Shown: positions 53,404 to 62,600 of the stretch, piece by piece
How the letters are laid out: every line of letters starts with the position of its first letter
How positions within the stretch are numbered: the first letter of the stretch is position 1
From: JALYUA01 sp039931865
Lineage (GTDB): Bacteria > Acidobacteriota > Thermoanaerobaculia > UBA5066 > Gp7-AA6
Length of the DNA: 64,000 nt
Reading direction: 5' to 3'
Assembly (NCBI GenBank): GCA_039931865.1
Contig: JBDTRB010000001.1
Span: 1-64,000, forward strand
Program-made: the position numbers and the translations under genes
Notes under the pieces: generated by a model
What the model was told of the DNA's origin: nothing
Seen by the model: the letters and a program-made list of their open reading frames with translations, nothing else
Database searches by the model: none

Positions 53404-55863
53404 ATGCCTGAAACGGAAGAAAAAGAAGTCGCATCCGAGAGGGAGCACGAGCTTCCGATACCGGACATCCTCCCCGTCCTGCCTCTGAAGGACGTGGTGG
53501 TGTTCCCGTTCATCATTCTCCCGCTCTCGGTTTCGCGTGAGAAGTCGATCACGGCGGTCGACGCGGCCCTGGCTGAGCAGCGCATCATCATGCTCGTCGC
53601 GCAGCGCGACGCGCAGAGTGAGACGCCGCGCCCGGAAGAGCTCTTTCCGGTCGGGACGGTGGCGGCGATCATGCGGATGTTGAAGCTTCCCGACGGCCGG
53701 ATCCGTCTGCTCGTGCAGGGGCTTTCCCGCGCGCGAGTGGACTCGTTCCTATCGGAGGAGCCGTACCTCAAGGCGAAAATCACGAAGCTCGAAGAGCCGC
53801 CGACCCCCAAGGTCCTTCCGCCCGAACAGGAAGCGCTCCTGCGCAGCGTCAAACAGAATCTGGAGAAATCGGTCTCTCTCGGGAAGAACATTTCGCCGGA
53901 GGTCATGGTGATCGCGGCGAACCTGGACGACCCGGCGCGCCTCGCGGACCTCGCGGCGTCGAACCTGGACCTGAAGCTCGAGGACGCTCAGAAGGTGCTC
54001 GAGTCGACCGATCCGATCGAGCGGCTGCGGCTGGTCAACGACAGCCTGAGCAAAGAGATCACGGTCCTGACCATGCAACAGGAGATCTCGTCTCAGGCGC
54101 GCGGGGAGATGGACAAGTCTCAGCGCGAGTACTACCTCCGCCAGCAGCTGCGCGCGATCCAGCAGGAGCTCGGCGAGGGCGAGGAGATGTCGGAAGACGT
54201 CGCGCAGTTCCGAAAGCTCGTCGCCGAAAAGAAGATCACGCCGGAAGCGGCCGGGGAGATCGAAAAGCAGATCAAGCGGCTCGAGAGAAGCCACCCGGAT
54301 TCCGCGGAGACGGCAATCATCCGCACGTACCTCGACTGGCTGACCGGTCTCCCGTGGGGCAACATGTCGGAAGACTCTGCCGACATCGACCGCGCCCGGG
54401 AGATCCTGGACGAGGACCACTACGACATCGAGAAGGTCAAGGAACGGATCATCGAGTACCTGGCGGTCCACGCGTTGAAGAAAACTCTCAAGGGACCGAT
54501 CCTGTGCTTCGTCGGGCCTCCGGGCGTCGGAAAGACGTCTCTCGGGCGCTCTATCGCCCGCGCGCTCGACCGCAAGTTTGTCCGGCTCTCTCTCGGCGGC
54601 GTCCGCGACGAGGCCGAGATCCGCGGTCATCGGCGCACGTACGTAGGGGCGATGCCCGGGCGCATCGTTCAGGGGATTCACCAGGCGGGGACCTCGAACC
54701 CCGTCTTCATGCTCGACGAGATCGACAAGATCGGGGCGGACTACCGGGGAGACCCCTCGTCGGCGCTCTTAGAAGTGCTCGACCCCGAGCAGAACTTCTC
54801 CTTTCGCGATCATTACCTGAGCGTGCCGTACGACCTCTCGAAGGTGCTCTTCATCGCGACGGCGAACATCCTCGATCCCATCCAGCCCGCGTTTCTCGAC
54901 CGGATGGAGGTCATCCGGCTGTCCGGGTACACGATGGAGGAAAAGCGCACGATCGCGCGGCGCCACCTGATCCCGAAGCAGCTCGAGGAGAACGGCATCG
55001 GCGAAGGAAACCTCGAATTCACCGACTCGGGCGTCGAGAAGATCATCGAGGGCTACACGCGAGAGGCGGGGCTTCGGAATCTCGAGCGGGAGATCGGCTC
55101 GGTCTGCCGGAAGGTCGCTGTCGCCGTGGCCAAGGGGAAGAACCGCCGGTATCGCATCACGGCCGCGTCGGTCGAGAAGATGCTCGGACCCGTCAAGCAT
55201 TTTGCCGACGAGCTCCTCAAGAAGGACGAGATCGGGGTTTCGACGGGCCTCGCGTGGACTTCCGTCGGCGGAGACATCCTTTTCATCGAGGCGCTCGCCG
55301 TCCGCGGCAAGGGAGGTCTGCGCCTGACCGGTCAGCTCGGCGACGTGATGAAGGAATCGGCACAGGCGGCGATGTCGTACGCCCGCGCGCACGCCTCGGA
55401 CCTCGGAATCCCCGACGACTTTTTCGAGACACACGATGTCCACGTGCACGTCCCGGAGGGCTCGATCCCGAAAGACGGCCCCTCCGCCGGAATCACGATG
55501 GCCACCGCGATGATCTCCGCCTTCACCCAGAGGCTCGCCCGGCGTGACGTCGCGATGACGGGAGAGATCACCCTGCGCGGGGAAGTGCTGCCGATCGGAG
55601 GGGTCAAGGAAAAGGTGCTGGCCGCCCGTCAGGCGAACATCAAGACGATCATCCTGCCGAGGTTGAACCGCCGCGACGTCATCCAGGTGAACCCCCGGAT
55701 CCTCCACGGTATGCAGTTCGAATACGTCGACAACGTGGATCAGGTGCTCGACATCGCCCTGTTTCCGCGGGAACCGCGAAACGCCCCTCCCGCCGCGGGA
55801 GCGCCCCCACGCGAGATCCCGGTCACTCCTCCCTCCCGTCCCCCCGTGCGGCCGAATCCCTGA
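53404..55863 (+). CDS. lon: ATP-dependent protease Lon
   Basis: Lon degrades misfolded and regulatory proteins in the cytosol. It has 819 residues: a LON N-terminal domain (about 20-210, PVLPLKDVVVFPFIILPLSV), a coiled region, AAA+ with Walker A FVGPPGVGKTSLGRSIA and Walker B VFMLDEIDKIG, and the S16 protease domain with Ser694 in PKDGPSAGITMA and a Lys in GGVKEKVLAAR. The Pro-rich tail is an extra. It follows hsp20 by 74 bases. Confidence 0.98.
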   Translation: MPETEEKEVASEREHELPIPDILPVLPLKDVVVFPFIILPLSVSREKSITAVDAALAEQRIIMLVAQRDAQSETPRPEELFPVGTVAAIMRMLKLPDGRIRLLVQGLSRARVDSFLSEEPYLKAKITKLEEPPTPKVLPPEQEALLRSVKQNLEKSVSLGKNISPEVMVIAANLDDPARLADLAASNLDLKLEDAQKVLESTDPIERLRLVNDSLSKEITVLTMQQEISSQARGEMDKSQREYYLRQQLRAIQQELGEGEEMSEDVAQFRKLVAEKKITPEAAGEIEKQIKRLERSHPDSAETAIIRTYLDWLTGLPWGNMSEDSADIDRAREILDEDHYDIEKVKERIIEYLAVHALKKTLKGPILCFVGPPGVGKTSLGRSIARALDRKFVRLSLGGVRDEAEIRGHRRTYVGAMPGRIVQGIHQAGTSNPVFMLDEIDKIGADYRGDPSSALLEVLDPEQNFSFRDHYLSVPYDLSKVLFIATANILDPIQPAFLDRMEVIRLSGYTMEEKRTIARRHLIPKQLEENGIGEGNLEFTDSGVEKIIEGYTREAGLRNLEREIGSVCRKVAVAVAKGKNRRYRITAASVEKMLGPVKHFADELLKKDEIGVSTGLAWTSVGGDILFIEALAVRGKGGLRLTGQLGDVMKESAQAAMSYARAHASDLGIPDDFFETHDVHVHVPEGSIPKDGPSAGITMATAMISAFTQRLARRDVAMTGEITLRGEVLPIGGVKEKVLAARQANIKTIILPRLNRRDVIQVNPRILHGMQFEYVDNVDQVLDIALFPREPRNAPPAAGAPPREIPVTPPSRPPVRPNP

Positions 55864-55902
55864 GGCGGGCCGCCGCGGCGGGTTCGTGAATAATGCGCCC
55901 GC

Positions 55903-56880
55903 ATGAGGGCGGAAGACCGGTTCGTTGAGCGCCTTCGGCAGATGCTGCCGCCCGACGAGGCGCTCCTCCTCGGACCCGGGGACGACGCGGCCGTGCTGCG
56001 CCGCGCGCCAGGCGACGGCATCGCTACGACGGACATGCTCGTCGAGGGAGTCGATTTCCTGGCCGGGGAAGACCCCGAGCGCCTCGGACGCCGCGCGGTT
56101 TCCGTGAATCTGTCGGACGCCGCCGCGATGGGCGCCCGCCCCCGCTCCTTTCTGCTCTCGATCGCCCTGCCACCGGACCGCGACGAGGAATTCGCCCTCG
56201 CGGTCTGCCGCGGGGCGATTGCCCGCGGCCGGGAGCATGGAGCCGGGCTCGCGGGAGGCGACCTGTCGCGAGCGCCGTGCGTGTTCGTTTCCGTGACCCT
56301 CTGGGGCGACGTCGAGGGCGCGCCTCTCACGCGCTCCGGAGCGGTCGCGGGCGATCTCCTCTACCTGTCCGGGGCCACCGGCCGCGCGGCGGCAGGTCTG
56401 CGCCTCGCCCGGGCCGGGATCGGGGCCTCGGAGTTTCCGGGAGCCGGTGAGCTGCTCGACGCGTACCACGACCCGGAGCCGCGGGTGGCCCTGGGTCTCG
56501 CGCTCTCGAGGTCGGGACTCGCGCACGCGGCGATCGACGTCTCCGACGGGCTCGGCGTCGATTCCGCGCGCATCGCGTCGGCGTCGGGGGTCCGGGTCGT
56601 TCTGGAGCGCGAGCGGATCCCGGTGGCGGCGTCCGTCGCGGCGGCTGCCAGGCGCCAGGGCGTCGATCCGCTCGAATGGGTCGTGTCGGGTGGCGACGAC
56701 TACGAGATCCTCTTCGCGATCCCGGAAGGCGCCGCCTCGGCCGTCGCGTCTCTGGGCGGAGGAGTCCCTCTCACGCGGATCGGCCGGGTCGAGACGGGAT
56801 CCGGCGCGGTCCTGCGCGATGCCTCCGGCGAGACGGACCTTTCCCGAGCGGGATACGACCACTTCGAGAAGCTCCCGTGA
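55903..56880 (+). CDS. thiL: Thiamine-monophosphate kinase
   Basis: ThiL phosphorylates thiamine monophosphate to the active diphosphate. The 325-residue protein has LLGPGDDAAVLR (Mg-ATP loop), DMLVEGVDF, RAVSVNLSDAAAMGARPRSF, LAGGDLSRAP, IDVSDGLGVDSARIA, and VSGGDDYEILFAIP, all family motifs. An AATAAT box eight bases before the ATG is possible. The stop overlaps the next gene (GTGA). Confidence 0.96.
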   Translation: MRAEDRFVERLRQMLPPDEALLLGPGDDAAVLRRAPGDGIATTDMLVEGVDFLAGEDPERLGRRAVSVNLSDAAAMGARPRSFLLSIALPPDRDEEFALAVCRGAIARGREHGAGLAGGDLSRAPCVFVSVTLWGDVEGAPLTRSGAVAGDLLYLSGATGRAAAGLRLARAGIGASEFPGAGELLDAYHDPEPRVALGLALSRSGLAHAAIDVSDGLGVDSARIASASGVRVVLERERIPVAASVAAAARRQGVDPLEWVVSGGDDYEILFAIPEGAASAVASLGGGVPLTRIGRVETGSGAVLRDASGETDLSRAGYDHFEKLP

Positions 56881-57506
56881 AACTTCCGATGAGTCGCGCC
56901 TTCCGGCGCAGAAAAGTTCACCGCTGGAGGCTGCGCCGCCGCTGGCGCGTGCTCGTGCTCGACCTTCTCGGCCGCGAGGAGTCACCCGAGAGGGTCGCCG
57001 CGGCGATCGGGCTCGGCATCGCAATAGGCTTCTCGCCGTTCGTCGGTCTGCACCTGGTCCTCGCGCTGGCCCTGGCTCTCCTTTTCCGGTTGAACAAGCT
57101 CGACGCCGTCCTCGGCACCCTGGCGGGGAATGTCCCGACCTGGGGTGTCGTGTTCCCGCTCGGTTTCAGTCTCGGCCGCTGGATCCTCCGTTATGACCGC
57201 CGGATCGTCCCCCGCATGAACCTGGAGCCGCTCCTGCACAGCGACTTCACCTGGATCTTTCACCCGGTGCGCACGCTCCACGTGGTCTTCGGACATCGGG
57301 CTCTGTGGCCCCGGCTGCTGTCCTTTCTGGTGGGCACGACGATCCTGGCGATCGCCTTGGGCGTCGTCTCCGCGCTCGTCGCACGCGCCATCCTGCGCCT
57401 GTACCACGAGCGTCATCCGCGGGTCGCGGTCCGCGCCGCCAACCGACGGCGCGCCGCAAACGATGAGCGCACTACGGACCGGGAGAAATCGGAGGAGGAG
57501 AAGTAG
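56877..57506 (+). CDS. DUF2062 membrane protein
   Basis: A 209-residue protein with a basic N-terminus (FRRRKVHRWRLRRRWRVLVL), the DUF2062 core with AAAIGLGIAIGFSPFVGLHL and GTLAGNVPTWGVVFPLGFSLG, and two to three hydrophobic helices, ending in a charged tail. The family is found near cell-envelope and glycosyltransferase genes; its role is not known. The GTG overlaps the thiL stop; an ATG 12 bases on is an alternative. Confidence 0.85.
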   Translation: MKLPMSRAFRRRKVHRWRLRRRWRVLVLDLLGREESPERVAAAIGLGIAIGFSPFVGLHLVLALALALLFRLNKLDAVLGTLAGNVPTWGVVFPLGFSLGRWILRYDRRIVPRMNLEPLLHSDFTWIFHPVRTLHVVFGHRALWPRLLSFLVGTTILAIALGVVSALVARAILRLYHERHPRVAVRAANRRRAANDERTTDREKSEEEK

Positions 57507-57512
57507 TCGCGT

Positions 57513-59528
57513 TCAGCCTGGGGCGCGGGCGCTCTCCCGCCTCAGCCGCTCGAAGCGGCCCCGGTACGCGGGGCTCTCGCGCGCGATCTCTTCCAGTGAC
57601 CGCAGGTCGCTGGCGTCGCCTGACGCACGCCAGGCTTTTTCGACAGCGAGCGCCTGCGCGAACGTCCGGTGAGATGAGGCGGCGAGGCGCGCCAGAACGC
57701 GCAGAGCCGACACCGCGTTCGGGTCGAGACGGAGCGCCGTGCGCGCTTCCTGCTGCGCTTCCAGAGCGCGGCCCGTCGCGATCAGCCACTCCGCGCGGTC
57801 CGCGTGCACGGCGGCGGAGCGCGGGCCGAGCTCGAGGGCGCGCTTCCAGGCCGCGGCGGCTTCCGGCGCGGACTGTCCCGAAAGGACCATCGCGAGGCGA
57901 TATGAGAGCGGCAGCGAACCCGGGTTTGTCGCGAGCCCTCGCCGGTAGTTCGCCGCCGCCTCGGCCAGCCGGCCCTGCGCTTCGAGAACGACGCCCAGGC
58001 CGAAAAACCCGTTCTCGTAGGACTGGTTGACCGCGAGCGCATGGCGATAAGAGGCCTCGGCTTCTGACAGCAGGCCGAGCTCCTTTTCGGAGCGGCCCTT
58101 GCCCGCCCAGGCATCCCAGTAGCCGTCGTAGAGAGAGACGGCGCGCGAATACTCCGCGAGTGCTTCGCGGGGCCGGCCTGTCTCGACGGACACATAACCC
58201 TGGTTGTAGTGGGTCTTCGCGCTCTCGGGCGATGTGCGTACGGAGTTTGCGAAGATCGCGGAATCGCTCCACCAGACCGGATTGCGGAGGACCGTTCTCG
58301 CGGCGAAAGCGATCGCGATCACGGCCGCCGCCGCGCGCGCCCGGGGACCGAGATCGCGCAGGCTGTTTGTGCTTGTGTTCGCTCGCCCCGAGCAGACGGA
58401 CGCCAGCACAAGGCACAGCCCGGCCGACGGAAGGTACGCCGTGCGCTCGCCGAAGATCGTGCCGATCGGGTAGAGGACGTTCGCCGTCGGGAGAAATGCC
58501 GCTCCGAAAAAAAGCACGCCGAGCGCCGTCGACGAGCCGGTCGAAAACCGGCGCAGCGCAAGAGCCGCGGCGGCGGCGATTAAAGCCGCAGCCGCAATTC
58601 CGGCAATCGAGCCGCCGGAGACCATCCGGATCGACCAGGCCGACTCGTCGGCGGAGAGATGGAGCGGGAAGAGCGTGCGGCCGGCGTATCTCAGCAGCAG
58701 CAGGGACGCGTTCAACACGCGTCGCCCGACGCCGAGAGCCGCGAGCGGATTCTCGACTTCGAAGATCCCGGTGTCGCGCGCGCGAAGCACGCCGCCGAGC
58801 ACCCACGACCGGAGCGCAAGGGTCCCGGCGAGCACGGCGGCGGCGCCAATGAAGGCCGGCAGACCTTTCCAGAGGACGGCGCGGAAACGCGTCCAGAGGC
58901 CGCCGCCCGCCCGCCAGGCGAGAAGCAGGAAAAGCAGCGCGGGGGCGACGGCCGCGCTTTCCTTCGTCAGCACGGCCAGGCCGTAGAAGAACAGAGCGAC
59001 GCAGAGCCGGCCCCGGCGCCTCGGCGGTCCCGAACCGCCGAGGGCAACGTGGAGAAAAGCGAGCGCCAGGACCGCCGCGAGCGTTTCGCCGCGGCCGACC
59101 AGGCTCGTGACCGCCTCGACGTGCACGGGCGCGACCGCAAAGAAAAGCGAGGCGAGCGCCGCGGTCGCGCCGGGGACCCCGACCCGAAGCAGCACGGCCC
59201 CGAAGAGCAGCGTCGCGCCCGCGTGCAGAAGGACGTTCACGACGTGGAAGGCCTCCGGGACCCGGCCGTGGAGCCACCACTGCACAGCGTACGAAAGGAG
59301 CAGAACCGGCCGGTACGCCGTTCCCGAGCCGCGAGGGCCGCCGAAGTATGGCGTCGAGAAGAGCTCGGAAACACGGTCCGGCGACCGGATACGCGGGTTG
59401 TCCCGGATGATCGCCTTGTCGTCGTAGGTGAAGGTCCCCGTCATCCCGTTCGTGTGGGCCACCAGGCAGAGGACGACGAGCAGAAAGGCCCAGGCCCTCC
59501 GGTCTCGGGGGGAGGGGACTTCGGTCAT
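57513..59528 (-). CDS. TMTC-like membrane protein with C-terminal TPRs
   Basis: 671 residues. About ten hydrophobic helices fill the first 420 residues, with the N-terminal TFTYDDKAIIRDNPRIRS, YRPVLLLSYAVQWWLHG and FFAVAPVHVEAVTSLVGRGE motifs of TMTC/DUF1736-type GT-C proteins. The last 240 residues are TPRs (THYNQGYVSVETGRPREALAEY, SYENGFFGLGVVLEAQGRLAEA). The acidic FTYDD motif is like the catalytic Asp of GT-C O-mannosyltransferases, so a lipid-linked sugar transferase role is plausible. It is transcribed toward the DUF2062 gene and convergent with it. Confidence 0.85.
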   Translation of the reverse strand: MTEVPSPRDRRAWAFLLVVLCLVAHTNGMTGTFTYDDKAIIRDNPRIRSPDRVSELFSTPYFGGPRGSGTAYRPVLLLSYAVQWWLHGRVPEAFHVVNVLLHAGATLLFGAVLLRVGVPGATAALASLFFAVAPVHVEAVTSLVGRGETLAAVLALAFLHVALGGSGPPRRRGRLCVALFFYGLAVLTKESAAVAPALLFLLLAWRAGGGLWTRFRAVLWKGLPAFIGAAAVLAGTLALRSWVLGGVLRARDTGIFEVENPLAALGVGRRVLNASLLLLRYAGRTLFPLHLSADESAWSIRMVSGGSIAGIAAAALIAAAAALALRRFSTGSSTALGVLFFGAAFLPTANVLYPIGTIFGERTAYLPSAGLCLVLASVCSGRANTSTNSLRDLGPRARAAAAVIAIAFAARTVLRNPVWWSDSAIFANSVRTSPESAKTHYNQGYVSVETGRPREALAEYSRAVSLYDGYWDAWAGKGRSEKELGLLSEAEASYRHALAVNQSYENGFFGLGVVLEAQGRLAEAAANYRRGLATNPGSLPLSYRLAMVLSGQSAPEAAAAWKRALELGPRSAAVHADRAEWLIATGRALEAQQEARTALRLDPNAVSALRVLARLAASSHRTFAQALAVEKAWRASGDASDLRSLEEIARESPAYRGRFERLRRESARAPG

Positions 59529-59537
59529 TGCGGGGAG

Positions 59538-59543
59538 AGTGTA
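59538..59543 (-). promoter_or_regulatory. -10-like TACACT box
   Basis: TACACT on the minus strand ends nine bases before the TMTC-like gene ATG, without a Shine-Dalgarno. It is directly followed upstream by a hexamer repeat. Confidence 0.35.
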
Positions 59544-59550
59544 GACGCAC

Positions 59551-59579
59551 GACGGCGACGGCGACGGCGACGGCGACGG
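59551..59579. repeat. GACGGC hexamer tandem repeat
   Basis: Nearly five perfect GACGGC units just upstream of the TMTC-like gene promoter candidate. It could vary in length by slippage and so change promoter spacing. Confidence 0.85.
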
Positions 59580-59671
59580 AGCGTCGCGCCCGCTTCTCGA
59601 GGCCGCGACTTCTGGGGTCGGACCGAGATGCCCACACCCCGTCTCCCGTTTCGCGGCCCCGGAACCTCGGA

Positions 59672-62600
59672 CTAGGACGGTCGAACGAAGCCGGATTCGC
59701 CGGGCCGGGTCGTGACCTTCAGCTCGCGGATCAGATACAGAAGCGCCTGCCGCGATAACTTCAGCTCGCGCGCCGCCCGGCTGCGATTCCCTCCCGAACG
59801 CTCCAGCGCTTCCATGATCAGGTCGCGCCGGTGCGCATCGACGCGGGTGCGGTACCCGTGGCGCTGATCGGCGGGCCGGACCGATCTGCGCACCGCTTCG
59901 GGCAGAAGCGCCGCCGCGATCCGGGTCCCGTCCGCGAGAGCGGCGGCCTGGCCGATCGCGCTCTGGAGCTCGCGGACGTTGCCCGGCCAGGAATGCGCCA
60001 GGAGCGCCGCCGCGGCGTCCGGCGCGAGGCCGAGAGCGCCGCGGCCGTACTCCTTCGACGCCTGCGCCAGAAAGTGGCGTGCGAGAAGCAGGACGTCCCG
60101 CCCGCGCTCCCGCAGGGACGGCAGCCGGACAACCGCGACGTGCAGCCGGTAGAAAAGATCCTCCCGGAATCGCGCCGCGTCGACCTCCCGGGCGAGGTCG
60201 CGCGACGTGGCGGAGACAACGCGCACGTCGATCCGGCGCGCGCGGTTCTCTCCGACCCGGCGGATCTCCCGGTCCTGCAGCGCCCGAAGGAGCTTCGCCT
60301 GCGAGTCGAGCGCGAGGTCGCCGATCTCATCGAAGAAGATAGTCCCGCGCGCCGCCTCTTCGAGAAGCCCGGGGCGATCCCGCTCGGCGCCCGTGAAGGC
60401 GCCGCGTGCGTGGCCGAAGAGCTCGCTTTCGAGCAGCGCCTGCGGGATCGCAGAAACGTTGACCGCGACGAAGGGTCCGGATGCGCGCGGCGAAAGCGCA
60501 TGGACCGCGCGCGCGACCGCCTCCTTTCCGGATCCCGACTCGCCGAGGATGAGCACCGTCATCGTGCGAGGCGCGAAGCGGAGAAGCCGCTGGTACGGCT
60601 CTTCCATGGCCGGGTCTCCCGCGACCACGCCGAAGCGGCGCCACCCTTCCGCGAACCCGCTCGGAGCCGAGGCGGCCGCCGGCCGAAAGAGGAGCGTCTC
60701 GACGACGAGCGCTGCGGCGCGGAGCACCTCTGGCGAAGGCGGCGGAGTAACGCGGAGCGCGTATTCGTCGCAACCGGCGCGGAGAGGCTCGGAAACTCCC
60801 TCCGAGACGCCGATTGGAACGCCGAGCGACAGGACTTCTTCTCCCCGGTCGTTTGTCACGCACAAGCCGGTCAGGCCGAGGGGAAGCTTTCCTTCCGGGG
60901 ACTCGCCCGTCAGTCCGAGGGCCACCATTTCCCGAAGCGAGCGGACGCCGTGCCCGTCGGTGCGGTCTTCGCCAGGGAACCCGCAATCGGCGAGGGCCGC
61001 CCCACCGCGAGAACGGAGAAGGGCTGCGGCGGCCTGAGCGAGCGGCTTCGGGACGACGCCCGGCCGCAGCCGGTTCCAGCGGGCCACGGATTCCGCGGCC
61101 TCGTACTCGCCGCGTTCGATGGCCGCCGCCGCGGCGGCATGGAGCTCCGCCGCCGCACTCTCGCCGAGGCCGATCGCGTCGAGCTCCGCGAGCCGCCGGG
61201 CGGCGCGAAGGTGCGTGTCGCAGCGATCCGGCGGGTCCGCGGCGCCGCGCTCCCACGCCCGGCGCGCGGCGCCCTCGTCGCCGAGAAGGGCGCACCGGTC
61301 CCCCTCTTCGAGCCAGAGCTCGCCGATTTCCAGCCGGTCCTCGAGCTGCGCCGAGAGCTCGCGCGCCGCGGCGTTGTCACGCGCGGCGTCGTCGAGCCTG
61401 CCGATGCGGAGAGCGAGGCGCGATCGGTGATGCAGGCCGACGAGGATCCACGTCCGCTCCCCTTCCCTGCGCGCACTCTCGAGGAGCGCCTCGCCGGATG
61501 ACGACGCGGACGCCCAGTCGCACGCCGCGATCGAAGCCTCGACGAGGTTGCTTCGCGCGATGCGCGCGAGGTCTTCGCGGCCCGCCCCGACGGCCACCGA
61601 CGCGGCGTGCTCGAGCAGCGGCGCGCACCGTTCGCGCCGGCCAGCATGGTAAAGGGTACCCGCCAGGTCGATCGACAGCTTCGCGCGTTCGACCGGATCG
61701 TCGCGCACGATCGCGAGCGCCTCCTCCAGCCGCCGGATCGCGGGGTCGAACTCTCGCCGGTCCGCCAGTCCGAGGGCCTCCGCCGCGATGAGGCGCGCCG
61801 CGAGCCGTTCGTCGCCGGAATCACGGGCGAGAGGTCCCGCCTCCGCATACATCGCCGCCTCCTCCTCGAAGCGTCCCGCCCGCGACAGCACGGCCGCGCG
61901 GCACAGCACGATCTCGAGACGCTCCGAAGCCTGGCGTGAGTCCGAGACTCGCCATGCGTCGTCGAGCCGCCCCAGAGCGCGCGCGGGCTCCCCTTCCCGG
62001 GAGTCCTCTGCCGCCTCGACCAGGAGCGCGCGCACCATCTCGCGCGCAGGCGCTTCCGCATGCGCTTCCCGCCACGCGCGGACGGCGTGTGCCGCTTCGC
62101 GGCCGCGGCCCCGCTGCGCGGCGACTTCCGCCAGCCGGAGGGAAGCGGCGCGGCGCTCCGCTTCTTCCGCGCACGGCGATCCGGCGACCGCGCGAAACCT
62201 CGACTCCGCCGCCTCCGCCCGCCCACCGGAAAGCTCCCTCTCGCCCTCGAGCATTTCGAGCCACCGGGGAAGCGGGCGTGCGGCGAGCGAAAGGGCGGCG
62301 GCGAGAAGGGCGCTCATCTCGAAGGATCGCGGCACCGGGAGATCCGTCGAGGCGACCCGTCGGCCTTCGGCGACCGCGTCATCGAGCGCCCCCGCGCGCA
62401 GGAGCCTCTCGACGCGCACGGGCCCTGAGGCCGCCGCCGCCCACGCGCGCAGCCACTGGGATCGGGCAGCGGAATCGACCGTGAGCGAGCCCGCCGGCGC
62501 CAGCCGTCCCGAAGCGTCGACGAGGAATGAGCCGGCGCGCACGAGGGCGGCCGCTGTTCTGACGGCGGAGCGTCCCGGAAAGAGAGCCGATATCTCCTCG

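Noticed and set aside
54769..57024. Long minus-strand open frame of about 750 codons across lon and thiL
   Set aside because: It is antisense to two clear genes, is Arg-rich and has no motifs; such frames are common in high-GC DNA.
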